In this document: positions 8,870 through 17,067 of the stretch, in pieces
Layout: every line of letters starts with the position of its first letter
How positions within the stretch are numbered: the first letter of the stretch is position 1
IMG/VR virus record: IMGVR_UViG_3300049460_000029
Coordinates: 1 to 45,467 of that record
DNA from: a virus
DNA length: 45,467 bases
Reading direction: 5' to 3' (one strand)
Position numbers and translations under genes: made by a program
Notes under the pieces: model-generated
The model's input: the letters and a program-made list of their open reading frames with translations, nothing else
What the model was told of the DNA's origin: nothing
Database searches by the model: none

Positions 8870-9181
8870 ATTTCCGGTTTTGACAACACGTCGTACACGG
8901 TTCGCACTGCGACCGGTACGACTGACACTGTCCTTGCTACGGACTCTGTCATCGTCTACACGAACACGGCCGCCAAGGCCGTGACGCTGCCCGCGATCTC
9001 GACGTTTACGCCGGGTCGCCTGTTCAGTTTCATCAACACTGCTGCCGGTGCTGCGACGATCACTTCGACCGGCGCAACCATCGACGGCGCTGCCACCTAC
9101 GTGGTTCCGGCCACGCTGGGGCGTGTCCAGCTGATCAATGACGGAACCAACTGGTTCAGTCTCAGTGAAGTTGTAGTCTAA
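8870..9181 (+). CDS. Capsid decoration-like beta protein, apparent ATT start
   Basis: The frame encodes a Thr/Ala-rich beta protein with a pattern common in phage decoration, fibre and neck proteins: tD.vL..D..v, AVTLPA, PGR..., ATIT, ...DGTNWFSL. This pattern begins well upstream of the first conventional start (GTG 8981). Between the in-frame stop at 8855 and that GTG there is no ATG, GTG or TTG. ATT 8870 lies 7 bp after AGGAGG (8857-8862), so ATT is the best start, giving 103 aa. Its position next to the capsid gene supports a head decoration role. Confidence 0.7.
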   Translation: MSGFDNTSYTVRTATGTTDTVLATDSVIVYTNTAAKAVTLPAISTFTPGRLFSFINTAAGAATITSTGATIDGAATYVVPATLGRVQLINDGTNWFSLSEVVV

Positions 9182-9197
9182 CCCGAGAGGAGCCTTC

Positions 9198-9527
9198 ATG
9201 GCTGACTGGCTGTTTACCACACCCACGGTTGCGGAGGCTCCTTTCGCATGGTCTCCGCTGATGGAGCGCTACCGCATGGATCGTGCGGTATCCGTCATGG
9301 AAGTATCGCCCGGCGTCTATGAGCAAGTTCGATATGACGCTTACACGAACGAACTGGGGGCAGTGAACCTGCCCCCGAACCCGAATGAGGATACAGAATT
9401 CTGGCCTGCCGCATCCACAGATCTTCACTACTTTCGTGGTGGGTATGAGTGGATCGTAGATGACCAGGTTCGAGCCGACATCATAGCGTCTGGCGCTGCT
9501 GACGCATCCAACTTCACCCCCGCCTAG
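9198..9527 (+). CDS. Small virion protein, possible head completion protein, 109 aa
   Basis: The ATG follows GAGAGGAG. It is a compact acidic protein starting MADWLFTTPT with aromatic-rich strands and ending in TPA. I recognise no domain. Its place after the capsid and decoration genes and before the connector suggests a head completion or neck component. Confidence 0.55.
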   Translation: MADWLFTTPTVAEAPFAWSPLMERYRMDRAVSVMEVSPGVYEQVRYDAYTNELGAVNLPPNPNEDTEFWPAASTDLHYFRGGYEWIVDDQVRADIIASGAADASNFTPA

Positions 9528-9534
9528 GAGAGCA

Positions 9535-9780
9535 ATGCATAACACCTACGATCCCGCCAAGGTGGCGGGTGAAACAGAGTTCCACCACTGCATGTCTGAG
9601 CATTGCTCGATCTGCGGCCCTTCGGGTAACACCACTCTGGTCGACCACAACGAGAAGGGGATTCAGGAATCCCATCTCATCGAAGTCATCGCCCTGCACC
9701 GTCAGGCTGAGCTTGGTTCTGATCACGACAGTTACCGCGAAGGAATCTACACCACAAACTCGATCGGAGACAATGACTAA
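9535..9780 (+). CDS. Small Cys/His protein, 81 aa
   Basis: FHHCMSEHCSICG near residues 16-28 could hold a zinc ion; the rest is polar. A GGAGAGC site precedes the ATG and the stop overlaps the ATG of the next gene. No function can be assigned. Confidence 0.55.
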   Translation: MHNTYDPAKVAGETEFHHCMSEHCSICGPSGNTTLVDHNEKGIQESHLIEVIALHRQAELGSDHDSYREGIYTTNSIGDND

Positions 9781-10019
9781 TGACGCGTGAAGAGATTGAA
9801 CACCGCTTCGGATTCCACAAAGCGACCATCGAGGGAGCGAATGCCACCCTGCCCAAGCATAGGGACGTGCGTATCCTGTTCCGAGAGTTCGCTGAAAAGC
9901 TGGACTCTATCTGTCCGGATGGTCGTGCCAAGTCGGTCATGTTTACGGAGCTGGAGAACGCTTCGATGTGGACGCACAAGGCTATCGCTGAACTGGCACC
10001 CTCGATCGAGGAGATCTGA
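9780..10019 (+). CDS. Acb2/Tad1-hairpin-like cyclic-nucleotide sponge (putative anti-CBASS/anti-Thoeris)
   Basis: A 79-aa, two-helix protein. Its second half carries the signature of the Acb2 family: a Gly/Arg turn, then RAKSVMFTELENASMWTHKA, matching the family pattern R..S...T.LE.A.MW...A. Acb2 proteins form hexamers that bind cyclic di- and trinucleotide signals and so block CBASS, and related folds sequester Thoeris signals. The N-terminal FGFHKAT segment is also common in actinophage homologues as I remember them. The gene overlaps both neighbours, lying in a late operon of small genes. The family call is fairly firm; activity and ligand are inference. Confidence 0.78.
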   Translation: MTREEIEHRFGFHKATIEGANATLPKHRDVRILFREFAEKLDSICPDGRAKSVMFTELENASMWTHKAIAELAPSIEEI

Positions 10020-10249
10020 TGCCACCCACGCAGAAGAAAGAGGTCGCCACGGAGCGTGGCTCCTTCCTCAAGAAGGGTGCCATCGTCTCCCTTGAGAAGG
10101 GTGGGCGAACCCTCACCGGCCTTGAGGTCATCGACTTCGATGAGACGTTTGTGAAGTTCCGCTGGAATATGACCATCTCGCCACAGACTGAGATCGTTCT
10201 CGTCCCCTGGCAGAAGATCGAAGCTATCGGCCTGGAAGGAGAGCGATGA
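10019..10249 (+). CDS. Small beta-barrel-like protein, 76 aa
   Basis: The alternating pattern KGAIVSLEKGGRTLTG, then a strand ending in FRWNM, then EIVLVPWQKIEAI looks like a small SH3/Sm-like barrel. It overlaps the Acb2-like gene and shares TGATG-type coupling with its neighbours. No known family is evident. Confidence 0.55.
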   Translation: MPPTQKKEVATERGSFLKKGAIVSLEKGGRTLTGLEVIDFDETFVKFRWNMTISPQTEIVLVPWQKIEAIGLEGER

Positions 10250-10305
10250 ATGGCAACTGTCCGAACTGTGGGGGCACGTTCGAAATGTGCACCTGCCAAG
10301 GGTAA
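10246..10305 (+). CDS. Micro-ORF: 19-aa Cys-rich peptide
   Basis: The ATG at 10246 overlaps the previous stop (ATGA) and lies 4 bp behind GGAAGGAGAG. The peptide MNGNCPNCGGTFEMCTCQG has CxxC and CxC pairs like a zinc knuckle. The same ribosome site also serves ATG 10250 in a different frame. Either or both starts may be used; the zinc-like pattern argues that this frame is real. Confidence 0.4.
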   Translation: MNGNCPNCGGTFEMCTCQG

Positions 10306-10537
10306 GAACTGTTCCTCGGCCTGCGTCACGAAGGACCACAAGTCCTTCGGGGAATGTCTGCGATCGAAGAACCTTCACCTGTCCCCTCACGTGAACGATG
10401 ACTACCAAGCGCGTCAGAGCGCTTGGGACAAAGAGCTGAACAACTATGACTCGGCAGTCTCTCAAGGGGTTCAGCCTGAGGGGACGAAGCAGCATCAGAT
10501 AGATGCTGCGATGAGGCGGGTGGAAAGTGGCAGCTGA
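10250..10537 (+). CDS. Cys-containing phage protein of unknown function, 95 aa
   Basis: The N-terminal third has a Cys/His cluster (KCAPAKGKNCSSAC, then H and C) and may bind metal. The rest is helical and polar (WDKELNNYDSAVSQG). The ATG lies 4 bp beyond that of an overlapping micro-ORF and uses the same ribosome site. The stop overlaps the next gene. Confidence 0.6.
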   Translation: MATVRTVGARSKCAPAKGKNCSSACVTKDHKSFGECLRSKNLHLSPHVNDDYQARQSAWDKELNNYDSAVSQGVQPEGTKQHQIDAAMRRVESGS

Positions 10538-10949
10538 ACAGACAGTCAGGATCGAGGGCACTGTTCCTGTCGCCCTCACTTCCTCCGCCATCACGGTGCA
10601 GGCCAGTGAATATTCTGGCGCAACCAGCTTGCACGCCTCCGATCAGGTGACCAACATCCTAGCTGGACAGGCCGTCTGCACGCTCACATCCCCGCCCGCT
10701 GGTTTCTATCGGGTGGATGTTCACCGCATAGCGGGAGGGTCGGGTACGCCGAGCCTCTTCAATAATGGACAGTTCAGGATCGGTGCGACCACTCATGTCC
10801 TGATGAGCGCTGCGGTTCTTGAGCTGCCCTACTTCTTCACGTTCTATGTGGCCCTCGATGGGGCCACCAATCTGTCCGTGAATGCAGTGGCGGATGGTTC
10901 CGCCAACATTACTGTAGCCGCATCTATCACCGCGACAAGGATCAAGTAA
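10527..10949 (+). CDS. Beta-rich virion-associated protein, 140 aa
   Basis: A Ser/Thr/Ala-rich beta-sandwich-like protein starts at GTG 10527 and overlaps both neighbours. Short strands alternate through the whole length and no catalytic motif is visible. The composition fits a surface or decoration protein of the head or tail. Confidence 0.55.
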   Translation: MAAEQTVRIEGTVPVALTSSAITVQASEYSGATSLHASDQVTNILAGQAVCTLTSPPAGFYRVDVHRIAGGSGTPSLFNNGQFRIGATTHVLMSAAVLELPYFFTFYVALDGATNLSVNAVADGSANITVAASITATRIK

Positions 10950-11494
10950 TGCCTCAAGGTGTATACATCGAGAACCCCGACGACGGCACCAAGAGGCTGA
11001 AGCCTCAGGCTGATGGCTCTGTCCTTGTCGGCAACTTCCCGCTCACCCAGGCGGTAAGCGGCACGGTTGCCGTAAGCAACCTGCCTGCCACTCAGCCCAT
11101 CTCGGGTGCGGTCTCTGTCTCCAACTTCCCGGCCACCCAGCCAGTGTCTGGGACGGTGACCGTAGCCACCCCCATACCGGTCGCAGGTGACATTGTGAGA
11201 GGCTCTGCCACGGCCACTGGCACCCTGTACACGGTACCTGCCGGGAGGACGTTCTACGGCTCTGTGAGCCTTTCTGGGTGCATTGCTCTGGCAGGCACGA
11301 ACGCCCCGACCGTGAGCACCACAGCTGGAACTATTCACCAGATCACCATCAATGGTCTTGCGCTCACTTCGGTCGCTTCGGCCAACACCATCTCAGACGT
11401 CTACATTTCTGGCGGAGTCTCCGGAACCGCTGTCACATTCACCGCTGGTGCTTCAGGCACCAGCTCAGGCCAGATCGCTGGCCGACTTCTCTAG
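10949..11494 (+). CDS. Virion protein with repeated N-[FL]-P-x-T-Q-x-[IV]-S-G motifs, 181 aa
   Basis: Residues about 29-72 contain three tandem copies of a roughly 18-residue unit of the type NFPATQPVSGTVxVS, known from phage structural proteins. A beta-rich C-terminal domain (about 85-181) follows, again Thr/Ser/Gly-rich. It is probably a surface-exposed appendage or decoration protein. ATG 10949 overlaps the previous stop. Confidence 0.6.
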   Translation: MPQGVYIENPDDGTKRLKPQADGSVLVGNFPLTQAVSGTVAVSNLPATQPISGAVSVSNFPATQPVSGTVTVATPIPVAGDIVRGSATATGTLYTVPAGRTFYGSVSLSGCIALAGTNAPTVSTTAGTIHQITINGLALTSVASANTISDVYISGGVSGTAVTFTAGASGTSSGQIAGRLL

Positions 11495-11502
11495 GAGCTG
11501 AC

Positions 11503-12435
11503 ATGGCTGTCACGTTTGCGGACATCACCTCAAGGGTCAAGCAGCAGCTTCTTGGCTACTCCAAGGACCAGGCGTCCATCACCTTTCTGGCAGATCCCAT
11601 GACGGCCACCGATACGACGTTCAACGTTGACGTCGGCACAGTGAAGAGTATTTCTCGTGGGCTGGTGGAGATTGACGATGAGCTAATTCTTGTCAACCGA
11701 ATGGATCAGTCGACCGGAACTGTCACGGTGATGGCTAACCTGAGTGGACGGGGAGTCGAGGGGACAACCCCGAGCGCCCACTCGGTAGACGCTATCGTCA
11801 CAGACGATCCGGTCTACCCTCTCGCTCGGGTGAAGGAAGCTATCAACGATACGATCCAGGCCCTCTATCCGGACCTCTGGGTGTTTGGGGAGTACGAGTT
11901 CCCGAAGATCGCAGCACGCTACGAGTATCCACTTCCGGTAGATGTCGAGGATGTCTACAAGGTGACGGTCAACACCATCGGCCCTTCGGCCGTCTGGTTC
12001 CCTCTGTCTTCGTGGAGATTCAATCCTCTGGCGTCTACGACGCCAGGGCAGGTGAAGCCCACTCCGACACCGACCGGTAAGACTCTTCAGATCATGAGGG
12101 ATTTCGTCGTTCCAGGCCGGAACATCCGAGTCAGCTACACGAAGAAGCCCAACACCCTCACCGCCAACGCGGACGACTTCGAGACGACCACAGGATTCCC
12201 CGAGCGCTACATAGACATGGTCGTCTACGGCGCCTGCTGGCGCCTGCTTCCCGCCTACGAAGCTGCACGACTTCAGCAGAAGCAGATCGAGGCGACCGAA
12301 AGGGCGCCACTCGTTCCTACTGGAGCTGGTGCAGACGCCTCCAAGTTCTACCTTCAGCTGTACACCAAGCGACTCACGGAGGAACGAGACAGGCTTCAGC
12401 GTCTCTTCGAGTCCTACCAATCGTTCAACGGATAG
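11503..12435 (+). CDS. Head-tail connector / tail tubular-like protein, 310 aa
   Basis: The ATG 11503 follows AGGAG and the coding frame upstream of it belongs to another gene. The protein has an N-terminal helix, a beta domain with LVEIDDELI and VNRMD, then a helical segment of connector type (VKEAINDTIQALYPDLW) followed by beta strands. It ends with long helices. Order and fold pattern match connector or adaptor proteins that join portal to tail in short-tailed phages. Confidence 0.6.
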   Translation: MAVTFADITSRVKQQLLGYSKDQASITFLADPMTATDTTFNVDVGTVKSISRGLVEIDDELILVNRMDQSTGTVTVMANLSGRGVEGTTPSAHSVDAIVTDDPVYPLARVKEAINDTIQALYPDLWVFGEYEFPKIAARYEYPLPVDVEDVYKVTVNTIGPSAVWFPLSSWRFNPLASTTPGQVKPTPTPTGKTLQIMRDFVVPGRNIRVSYTKKPNTLTANADDFETTTGFPERYIDMVVYGACWRLLPAYEAARLQQKQIEATERAPLVPTGAGADASKFYLQLYTKRLTEERDRLQRLFESYQSFNG

Positions 12436-12444
12436 GAAGGCAAC

Positions 12445-13989
12445 ATGGCCAACTCTCGCTTCTATTCCTCTGTCGCTCCCGCCACCACCCTTACGGGTGG
12501 GGTCGGTCCATCCAACACTACGATCCAAGTCGTCAGCACTGCTGGCCTTCCTGGGTCAACTCCCTACACCCTGTCTCTCGACTACGGTGCAGCTAATGAA
12601 GAGCTTGTGGACGTTACCGCCGTAGGCGGACTCACCCTCACCATCACTCGCGGAGTTGATGGAACGTCTGCCAGCTCTCACAACATCGGTGCAGTGGTCC
12701 GTCACGTTACCTCCGCCCGGGACTTCACTGAGTCGAGGACGCACGAAGCGTCCTCTGTCGGAGTTCATGGTGTAGCTGGTGCGGTCGTGGGAACGACCGA
12801 CACTCAGACCCTCACGAACAAGACTCTCACGAAAGCCACTGGCACACTTCAGAATGTAGACATTTACAATGTCGGCATCTGGCGGACTTCCGTCATTGGT
12901 GATTCGACCAACCTGACCTCCGACCGAATGGCGTGGCTGGACAGTGAAGTCGGCCTGAACGCCATGGCTTACGTGGGTGGCAACGGTCGCATAGTGTCCA
13001 TCAACCAGGCGGGAGACGGAGACGGAACCTTCCGCATTCGTGCCGTCGATACTAATGGCACGACCTCTAGATTCCACGCACTGTCAGGTGGCACCATCGG
13101 AATGGTGCCCACCACTACCACCACTCAGCCTGTTGTGGACATTGTGGCACCAGACACCCTGGCAACCAAGCGATCCATCAGGATCGCCGCTTCGGGCGGT
13201 GGCACTGAGAGGTTCACCGTATTCAACGATGGACATATTAGTCAGGTGGGGCAAGATCCCGCCCAGGTTCAGGTGAACATCCGGGCGGCAGCAGCCCAAT
13301 CGGCTGACATCATCAGAATCCAGAACAGTACACCCACCACTGTGGTTTCGGTGCAGAATACCGGAAGGTTTCTGGCCAATGTTGGTGCAACGGTTGCTCA
13401 GCCTGGCGTCCTGACGGGCGCCATCCTGTCTGTCGGTGGATCGAATGTGGGCTACACGGGAAATCTTCAGCAGTGGGTCAATCCGGCGAACTCCATCGTG
13501 GCCAGCATTACCGAATCCGGTAACTTCGCCACGCTCGGCGGGGCGAGTGTCAGTGGCGTCACTTCCTCCGGCTCCTTCATCGCCAATACCGTGGAGAGCC
13601 GGTTCGTCGAGGACACGGCCACTCGTACCACAACCAGCACCACCTACACCGCCACCGCCAACCCGATCTCTCAGACGATCGTCGTTCCACCGTCCGGCAA
13701 GGTCTGGGTGTTCATCCGGGAAACCGGAAGGAACAGCACAACCACCAACAATATCACCAGCTTCACTGCGGTGGGCAGCTCTTCAGGTACGGTTTACAGC
13801 GCCAACGACAACGCGGCTCTAATCTGGAGTGGCAACGGTACTACGAACCTGTCACTCAGTCTTGAACACCTGCTCTCCAGCCTTATTGCTGGGGAAACTT
13901 TGACGGTCACCATGCAGCACCGCGTAAGCGGTGCCTCAACCGCCACGTTCGACTATCGTTCTATCGGCCTTCGTGGGGCTCTTAGCTAG
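12445..13989 (+). CDS. Tail fibre / appendage protein, 514 aa
   Basis: It begins with a beta domain (EELVDVTAV, ITRGVDGT) common at the base of phage fibres, then the linker TDTQTLTNKTLTKATGT, which precedes fibre shafts. Several Ser/Thr/Gly/Val-rich beta repeats and a C-terminal receptor-type beta domain (residues about 395-514) follow. It probably forms a trimeric fibre that touches the cell surface. The ribosome site is GGAAGG. Confidence 0.7.
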   Translation: MANSRFYSSVAPATTLTGGVGPSNTTIQVVSTAGLPGSTPYTLSLDYGAANEELVDVTAVGGLTLTITRGVDGTSASSHNIGAVVRHVTSARDFTESRTHEASSVGVHGVAGAVVGTTDTQTLTNKTLTKATGTLQNVDIYNVGIWRTSVIGDSTNLTSDRMAWLDSEVGLNAMAYVGGNGRIVSINQAGDGDGTFRIRAVDTNGTTSRFHALSGGTIGMVPTTTTTQPVVDIVAPDTLATKRSIRIAASGGGTERFTVFNDGHISQVGQDPAQVQVNIRAAAAQSADIIRIQNSTPTTVVSVQNTGRFLANVGATVAQPGVLTGAILSVGGSNVGYTGNLQQWVNPANSIVASITESGNFATLGGASVSGVTSSGSFIANTVESRFVEDTATRTTTSTTYTATANPISQTIVVPPSGKVWVFIRETGRNSTTTNNITSFTAVGSSSGTVYSANDNAALIWSGNGTTNLSLSLEHLLSSLIAGETLTVTMQHRVSGASTATFDYRSIGLRGALS

Positions 13990-13997
13990 GAGGCGCA

Positions 13998-15926
13998 ATG
14001 GATGTCGTCCATCAGATACCGTGGCAGCTCAACAACTTCTCCGGAACGTCCGGAGGAGGGAGCTACAACCTTCAGGACTACGAGTTCAACTACGCCATCG
14101 GAGGGATTCCATTCCTGTCGGCCACGCGTGATGCGTGGCCTTACACCGAGGGCATGGCAGAGATCAGAAAGCAGCAATTCGACAGCTTCGCGGAACCTGG
14201 CGAACAGTCCATCTATGGCTGGTGGCTCAGATCTCAGTCGAACTTCACGGCTGGCGCTGGAATCCTTTACCAGGACCCGGACAATGACAACCAGTTCAAC
14301 TTCAGATTCCAGGACAGCCTTGGCGTAGACCCCTGGACCTCTGGTCAGGTGAGCCTACTCAAGGTCCCCAGCAATCTGTACACATTGTCGTCCACCTTCA
14401 ACAGGGCTCGCGGATATGTGGACAACTCTGGTGTGGATGCTGCCTTCTATGCTGATGGTGGTTCACTCTTCAAGGTCACGGCCTCAGGCCGTGTCTTTGC
14501 CAGTAACCCTTCCATCGGCAACACTCTGGACTTCGCCAACACTGGACCAAGGACTCTGATCCTCGCCTCCGATGGCATCTGGTCAGGAATCGATACCGGT
14601 GCCGCAACCAAGATGTACACCCTGCCGATCACTCCCACTACGGGAGCTATCGAATTCGTCAAGGGCAGGATCGTTGTCTGCATCGACAACCAGGTGTGGG
14701 CTGTTCCGATCAATACGGGAGCGACTGCGGCGCTCCCTGGATCTGCTGCGTACATTCACACCGACCCTACGTGGCGGTGGAGAAGTATTACCGAGGGCCC
14801 TCAGGGCTGGTACATCGCAGGACAGAACACCACCACCTCGAACATCCACAAGTTCGGCATCGACTTCAACGGCTCCACCGAGGTGATTCAGGCCACGGTC
14901 ACCGCATCCACTCCGGTGGGTGAGCAGATCAATACCATCTACGGCTACATCGGAACGTTCGTCGGCATCGCCACGACGAAGGGTTTCAGGGTCGGAGAGT
15001 TCGACTCGAATGGCGACGTGGCCTATGGGCCACTGCTCTTCACCCCCGCTGGCGGCTGTATCAGCATTGTGGGCTTCGACAGGTTCATGTACGTGGGCTC
15101 AGCGGGAGCCCACGATGGCTCCTCCGGGCTCTTCAGGGTGGACCTGGGTACTCAGGTGCAAGAGCAGGCGACGAGGGCTGTACGGTACGCCTACGCCCGC
15201 GACATCTACGCCTCTGGCCAGACGAATCCGATCAGCTCGGTAACTATCCTGGGAAACTCTGGCCGACTGGTCATGATGGTGCTGACCAACTCGGTCTGGT
15301 TGCAGAGTGCAACCGACCTGTACCCCACCGGCTACCTGAAGACTGGTCGGATTCGGTACAACACCGAAGAGCCGAAGCTGTACAAGTTTCTGTCGGTGCG
15401 CACACCTTCACCGCTCCAGGGTACGGTCCAGGTTTCCATCCTCACGCAGACCGGAACCGAGATTCCTTACATCACCTACGACCAGAACTTCAGCCCTGGC
15501 ACTGGGGACATCTCGACCCCTCAGCCGAATGGTCCTCAGGTGTGGATTCAACTGAAGATCACTCTTGGCAGGCTGGGAACGGATGCCACTTTGGGTGGCA
15601 TCCTGAACGGCTGGCAGGTAAAGGCCCTCCCTGGCTCCATTAGGCAGAGGATGATCAGCCACACGTTCCAATGCTTCGATGAAGAGTCCGACATGGGCGG
15701 TCAGAGGGTAGGCACAGACGGCTACGCAAGACAGAGACTGGAAGATTTCAGGGCACTGGCCAGAGCTGGCGACGTAGTGACATTCCAGGAGCTATACGAA
15801 GACATATCAACTCTCGTCATCATCGACGACTGGAAGTTCACTCAGCTGGCCCCACCGGGCCCTGGGGGTTCGACGCTAGGAGGATACCTGACAGTGATTA
15901 TGCGCACTGTCGCAGAGTCTGTATAG
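13998..15926 (+). CDS. Large beta-rich tail/receptor-binding protein, 642 aa
   Basis: The ATG follows TAGGAGG. The sequence is beta-strand-rich with repeated blade-like units (LILASDGIWSGID, GRIVVCIDNQVWAV, GRLVMMVLTNSVWL) that suggest a beta-propeller core. A terminal jelly-roll-like part follows. Aromatic residues are frequent. It may be a tail hub or receptor-binding protein. I see no depolymerase active site. Confidence 0.6.
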   Translation: MDVVHQIPWQLNNFSGTSGGGSYNLQDYEFNYAIGGIPFLSATRDAWPYTEGMAEIRKQQFDSFAEPGEQSIYGWWLRSQSNFTAGAGILYQDPDNDNQFNFRFQDSLGVDPWTSGQVSLLKVPSNLYTLSSTFNRARGYVDNSGVDAAFYADGGSLFKVTASGRVFASNPSIGNTLDFANTGPRTLILASDGIWSGIDTGAATKMYTLPITPTTGAIEFVKGRIVVCIDNQVWAVPINTGATAALPGSAAYIHTDPTWRWRSITEGPQGWYIAGQNTTTSNIHKFGIDFNGSTEVIQATVTASTPVGEQINTIYGYIGTFVGIATTKGFRVGEFDSNGDVAYGPLLFTPAGGCISIVGFDRFMYVGSAGAHDGSSGLFRVDLGTQVQEQATRAVRYAYARDIYASGQTNPISSVTILGNSGRLVMMVLTNSVWLQSATDLYPTGYLKTGRIRYNTEEPKLYKFLSVRTPSPLQGTVQVSILTQTGTEIPYITYDQNFSPGTGDISTPQPNGPQVWIQLKITLGRLGTDATLGGILNGWQVKALPGSIRQRMISHTFQCFDEESDMGGQRVGTDGYARQRLEDFRALARAGDVVTFQELYEDISTLVIIDDWKFTQLAPPGPGGSTLGGYLTVIMRTVAESV

Positions 15927-15935
15927 GGAGAGAGA

Positions 15936-16259
15936 ATGGGCGTAGAAGCCATCGTCGCAATCGTCATCGGCCTTGCCGGAACGATCGGCGGATACATGGG
16001 TGGTAAGAAGAGTGGCAGCGGAACAGCTATGGGGATAGCTGTCGATGTCGTAGAACTTCTTCAGATCCAGGTAGCAACACTTACCCAGAAGGGTGAGGAG
16101 AAGGATGCCCTCATCGCTGACCTCAAGGGGCGCGTAGAAGTCCTCGAAGGACTTGTCACGCAGCGAGCCGAAGTCGAAGCGGTGAAGATAGAAGTTCAAG
16201 GCGTCCGGGGGGTCGTTGACAGGATTGCTGACAGGGTTGGTGCTCATGGAATCTCCTGA
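15936..16259 (+). CDS. Membrane-anchored coiled-coil protein, holin-like, 107 aa
   Basis: Residues 3-24 form a Gly/Ile-rich transmembrane helix, followed by GGKKSGSG and a long amphipathic coiled coil (about 40-100) with heptads of V/L. It precedes other lysis-type genes and is a candidate holin or holin regulator. GGAGAGAG lies before the ATG. The gene overlaps the next by 14 bp. Confidence 0.6.
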   Translation: MGVEAIVAIVIGLAGTIGGYMGGKKSGSGTAMGIAVDVVELLQIQVATLTQKGEEKDALIADLKGRVEVLEGLVTQRAEVEAVKIEVQGVRGVVDRIADRVGAHGIS

Positions 16260-16500
16260 GCAGAAGCCAGCCTGGTTCAAGCGCACCATCGTTCGACCAA
16301 CGACACAGTTTGAGCACGATGCGGTCACGCATGTGCAGCGCGTATTGCGCTGCAATGAGACTGGAGAGATGGATGAAGGCACCATCTCTCACGTAAGAGG
16401 ACTTCAGCAGCTCTTCGGACTGCGAGTCACCGGTTACATCGACGAGCCCACGGCTCGCCAGGTGGAGAGACTGAGGAGTTACCATTCAGTACAAGAATGA
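16246..16500 (+). CDS. Peptidoglycan-binding-domain-like small protein, 84 aa
   Basis: A helical repeat of PG_binding type is visible: VQRVL, MDEGTISHVRGLQQLFGLRVTGYID, EPTARQVERL. No catalytic domain is attached. Its place between membrane proteins near the end of the late operon suggests a wall-binding accessory of lysis or of the virion. Start ATG 16246 lies inside the previous gene. Confidence 0.6.
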   Translation: MESPEQKPAWFKRTIVRPTTQFEHDAVTHVQRVLRCNETGEMDEGTISHVRGLQQLFGLRVTGYIDEPTARQVERLRSYHSVQE

Positions 16501-16600
16501 GAAGCCGCGCAAGTTCGACAAGGACATCCGGTCAGGTGCCGGTAAGGCCGTGAAGGATGCCGCAGCCGCCAAGAAAAAGGCAGGGAGGAAGAAGAAGTGA
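16484..16600 (+). CDS. Very basic 38-aa protein, apparent ATT start
   Basis: The frame from 16475 to 16600 contains no ATG, GTG or TTG near its 5' end. ATT 16484 follows GAGGAG (16473-16478) by 5 bp. The product is Lys/Arg/Ala-rich (QYKNEKPRKFDKDIRSG, then AKKKAGRKKK) and its stop overlaps the GTG of the next gene. It is likely nucleic-acid or membrane-surface binding. This is the second gene in the operon with an apparent ATT start. Confidence 0.55.
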   Translation: MQYKNEKPRKFDKDIRSGAGKAVKDAAAAKKKAGRKKK

Positions 16601-16815
16601 ACGAGTGGATTAAGCCTGTGCGTACGGCGCTCCAGATCCTGATTCCTCTGGTCGCCCTGTTCCCTGTCCTCATCCCCGCCCTCGGTATCAGTACCAGCGT
16701 GGGCGTTGGGGCGACGCTCTTGGGGGCGTCGGCTATTCTCAGTCGGCTGATGCAGATCCCTGCGGTCGAGATCTGGCTTCACAAGCTGGGGATCGACAGC
16801 CCGGAGGTCAAATGA
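16597..16815 (+). CDS. Putative holin, 72 aa
   Basis: A small protein has two hydrophobic helices (about residues 9-31 and 35-52) separated by a Gly/Ser turn, with a charged C-terminus. GTG 16597 overlaps the previous stop. The topology and location fit a small actinophage holin that lets the endolysin cross the membrane. The endolysin itself is far upstream, next to terminase. Confidence 0.6.
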   Translation: MNEWIKPVRTALQILIPLVALFPVLIPALGISTSVGVGATLLGASAILSRLMQIPAVEIWLHKLGIDSPEVK

Positions 16816-17063
16816 TTATGGAAGAGATGCCTGCGGGTCGGCCACCGCTGTCGCAATGCACTTACCTGTGTCCACGACCCACGTTTCCGGAGGGCTGCGC
16901 CTGGCCTGACTGTCACGACGTGGCCACGAACGACTGCATCGACCGCCATGCGTGGGAGATCCCTCCGGAAGTACCCATACCGGACATCGTCATAGAGGAA
17001 CCGACGCCGCTAGAGATTCCGCCGATCATACCTGATCCCGGAACTCCACCGATAGAACCGTAA
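16812..17063 (+). CDS. Pro/Cys-rich small protein, 83 aa
   Basis: The first half has six Cys and several His/Asp. The second half is a run of Pro, Ile and Glu (EEPTPLEIPPIIPDPG). It is the last gene before the terminator, coupled by ATGA overlap to the holin-like gene. It may be a lysis accessory protein; no signal peptide is evident and I recognise no family. Confidence 0.5.
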   Translation: MIMEEMPAGRPPLSQCTYLCPRPTFPEGCAWPDCHDVATNDCIDRHAWEIPPEVPIPDIVIEEPTPLEIPPIIPDPGTPPIEP

Positions 17064-17067
17064 TACC

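Noticed and set aside
7706-9226. A 506-codon - strand frame opposite scaffold and capsid genes
   Set aside because: Very Arg/Val/Gly-rich, lies wholly antisense to the most confident structural genes, and has no promoter or ribosome site.
16597-16815. Alternative reading of the holin-like gene as a spanin
   Set aside because: The host is Gram-positive by all other evidence and has no outer membrane, and the protein lacks a lipobox or a long periplasmic helix.
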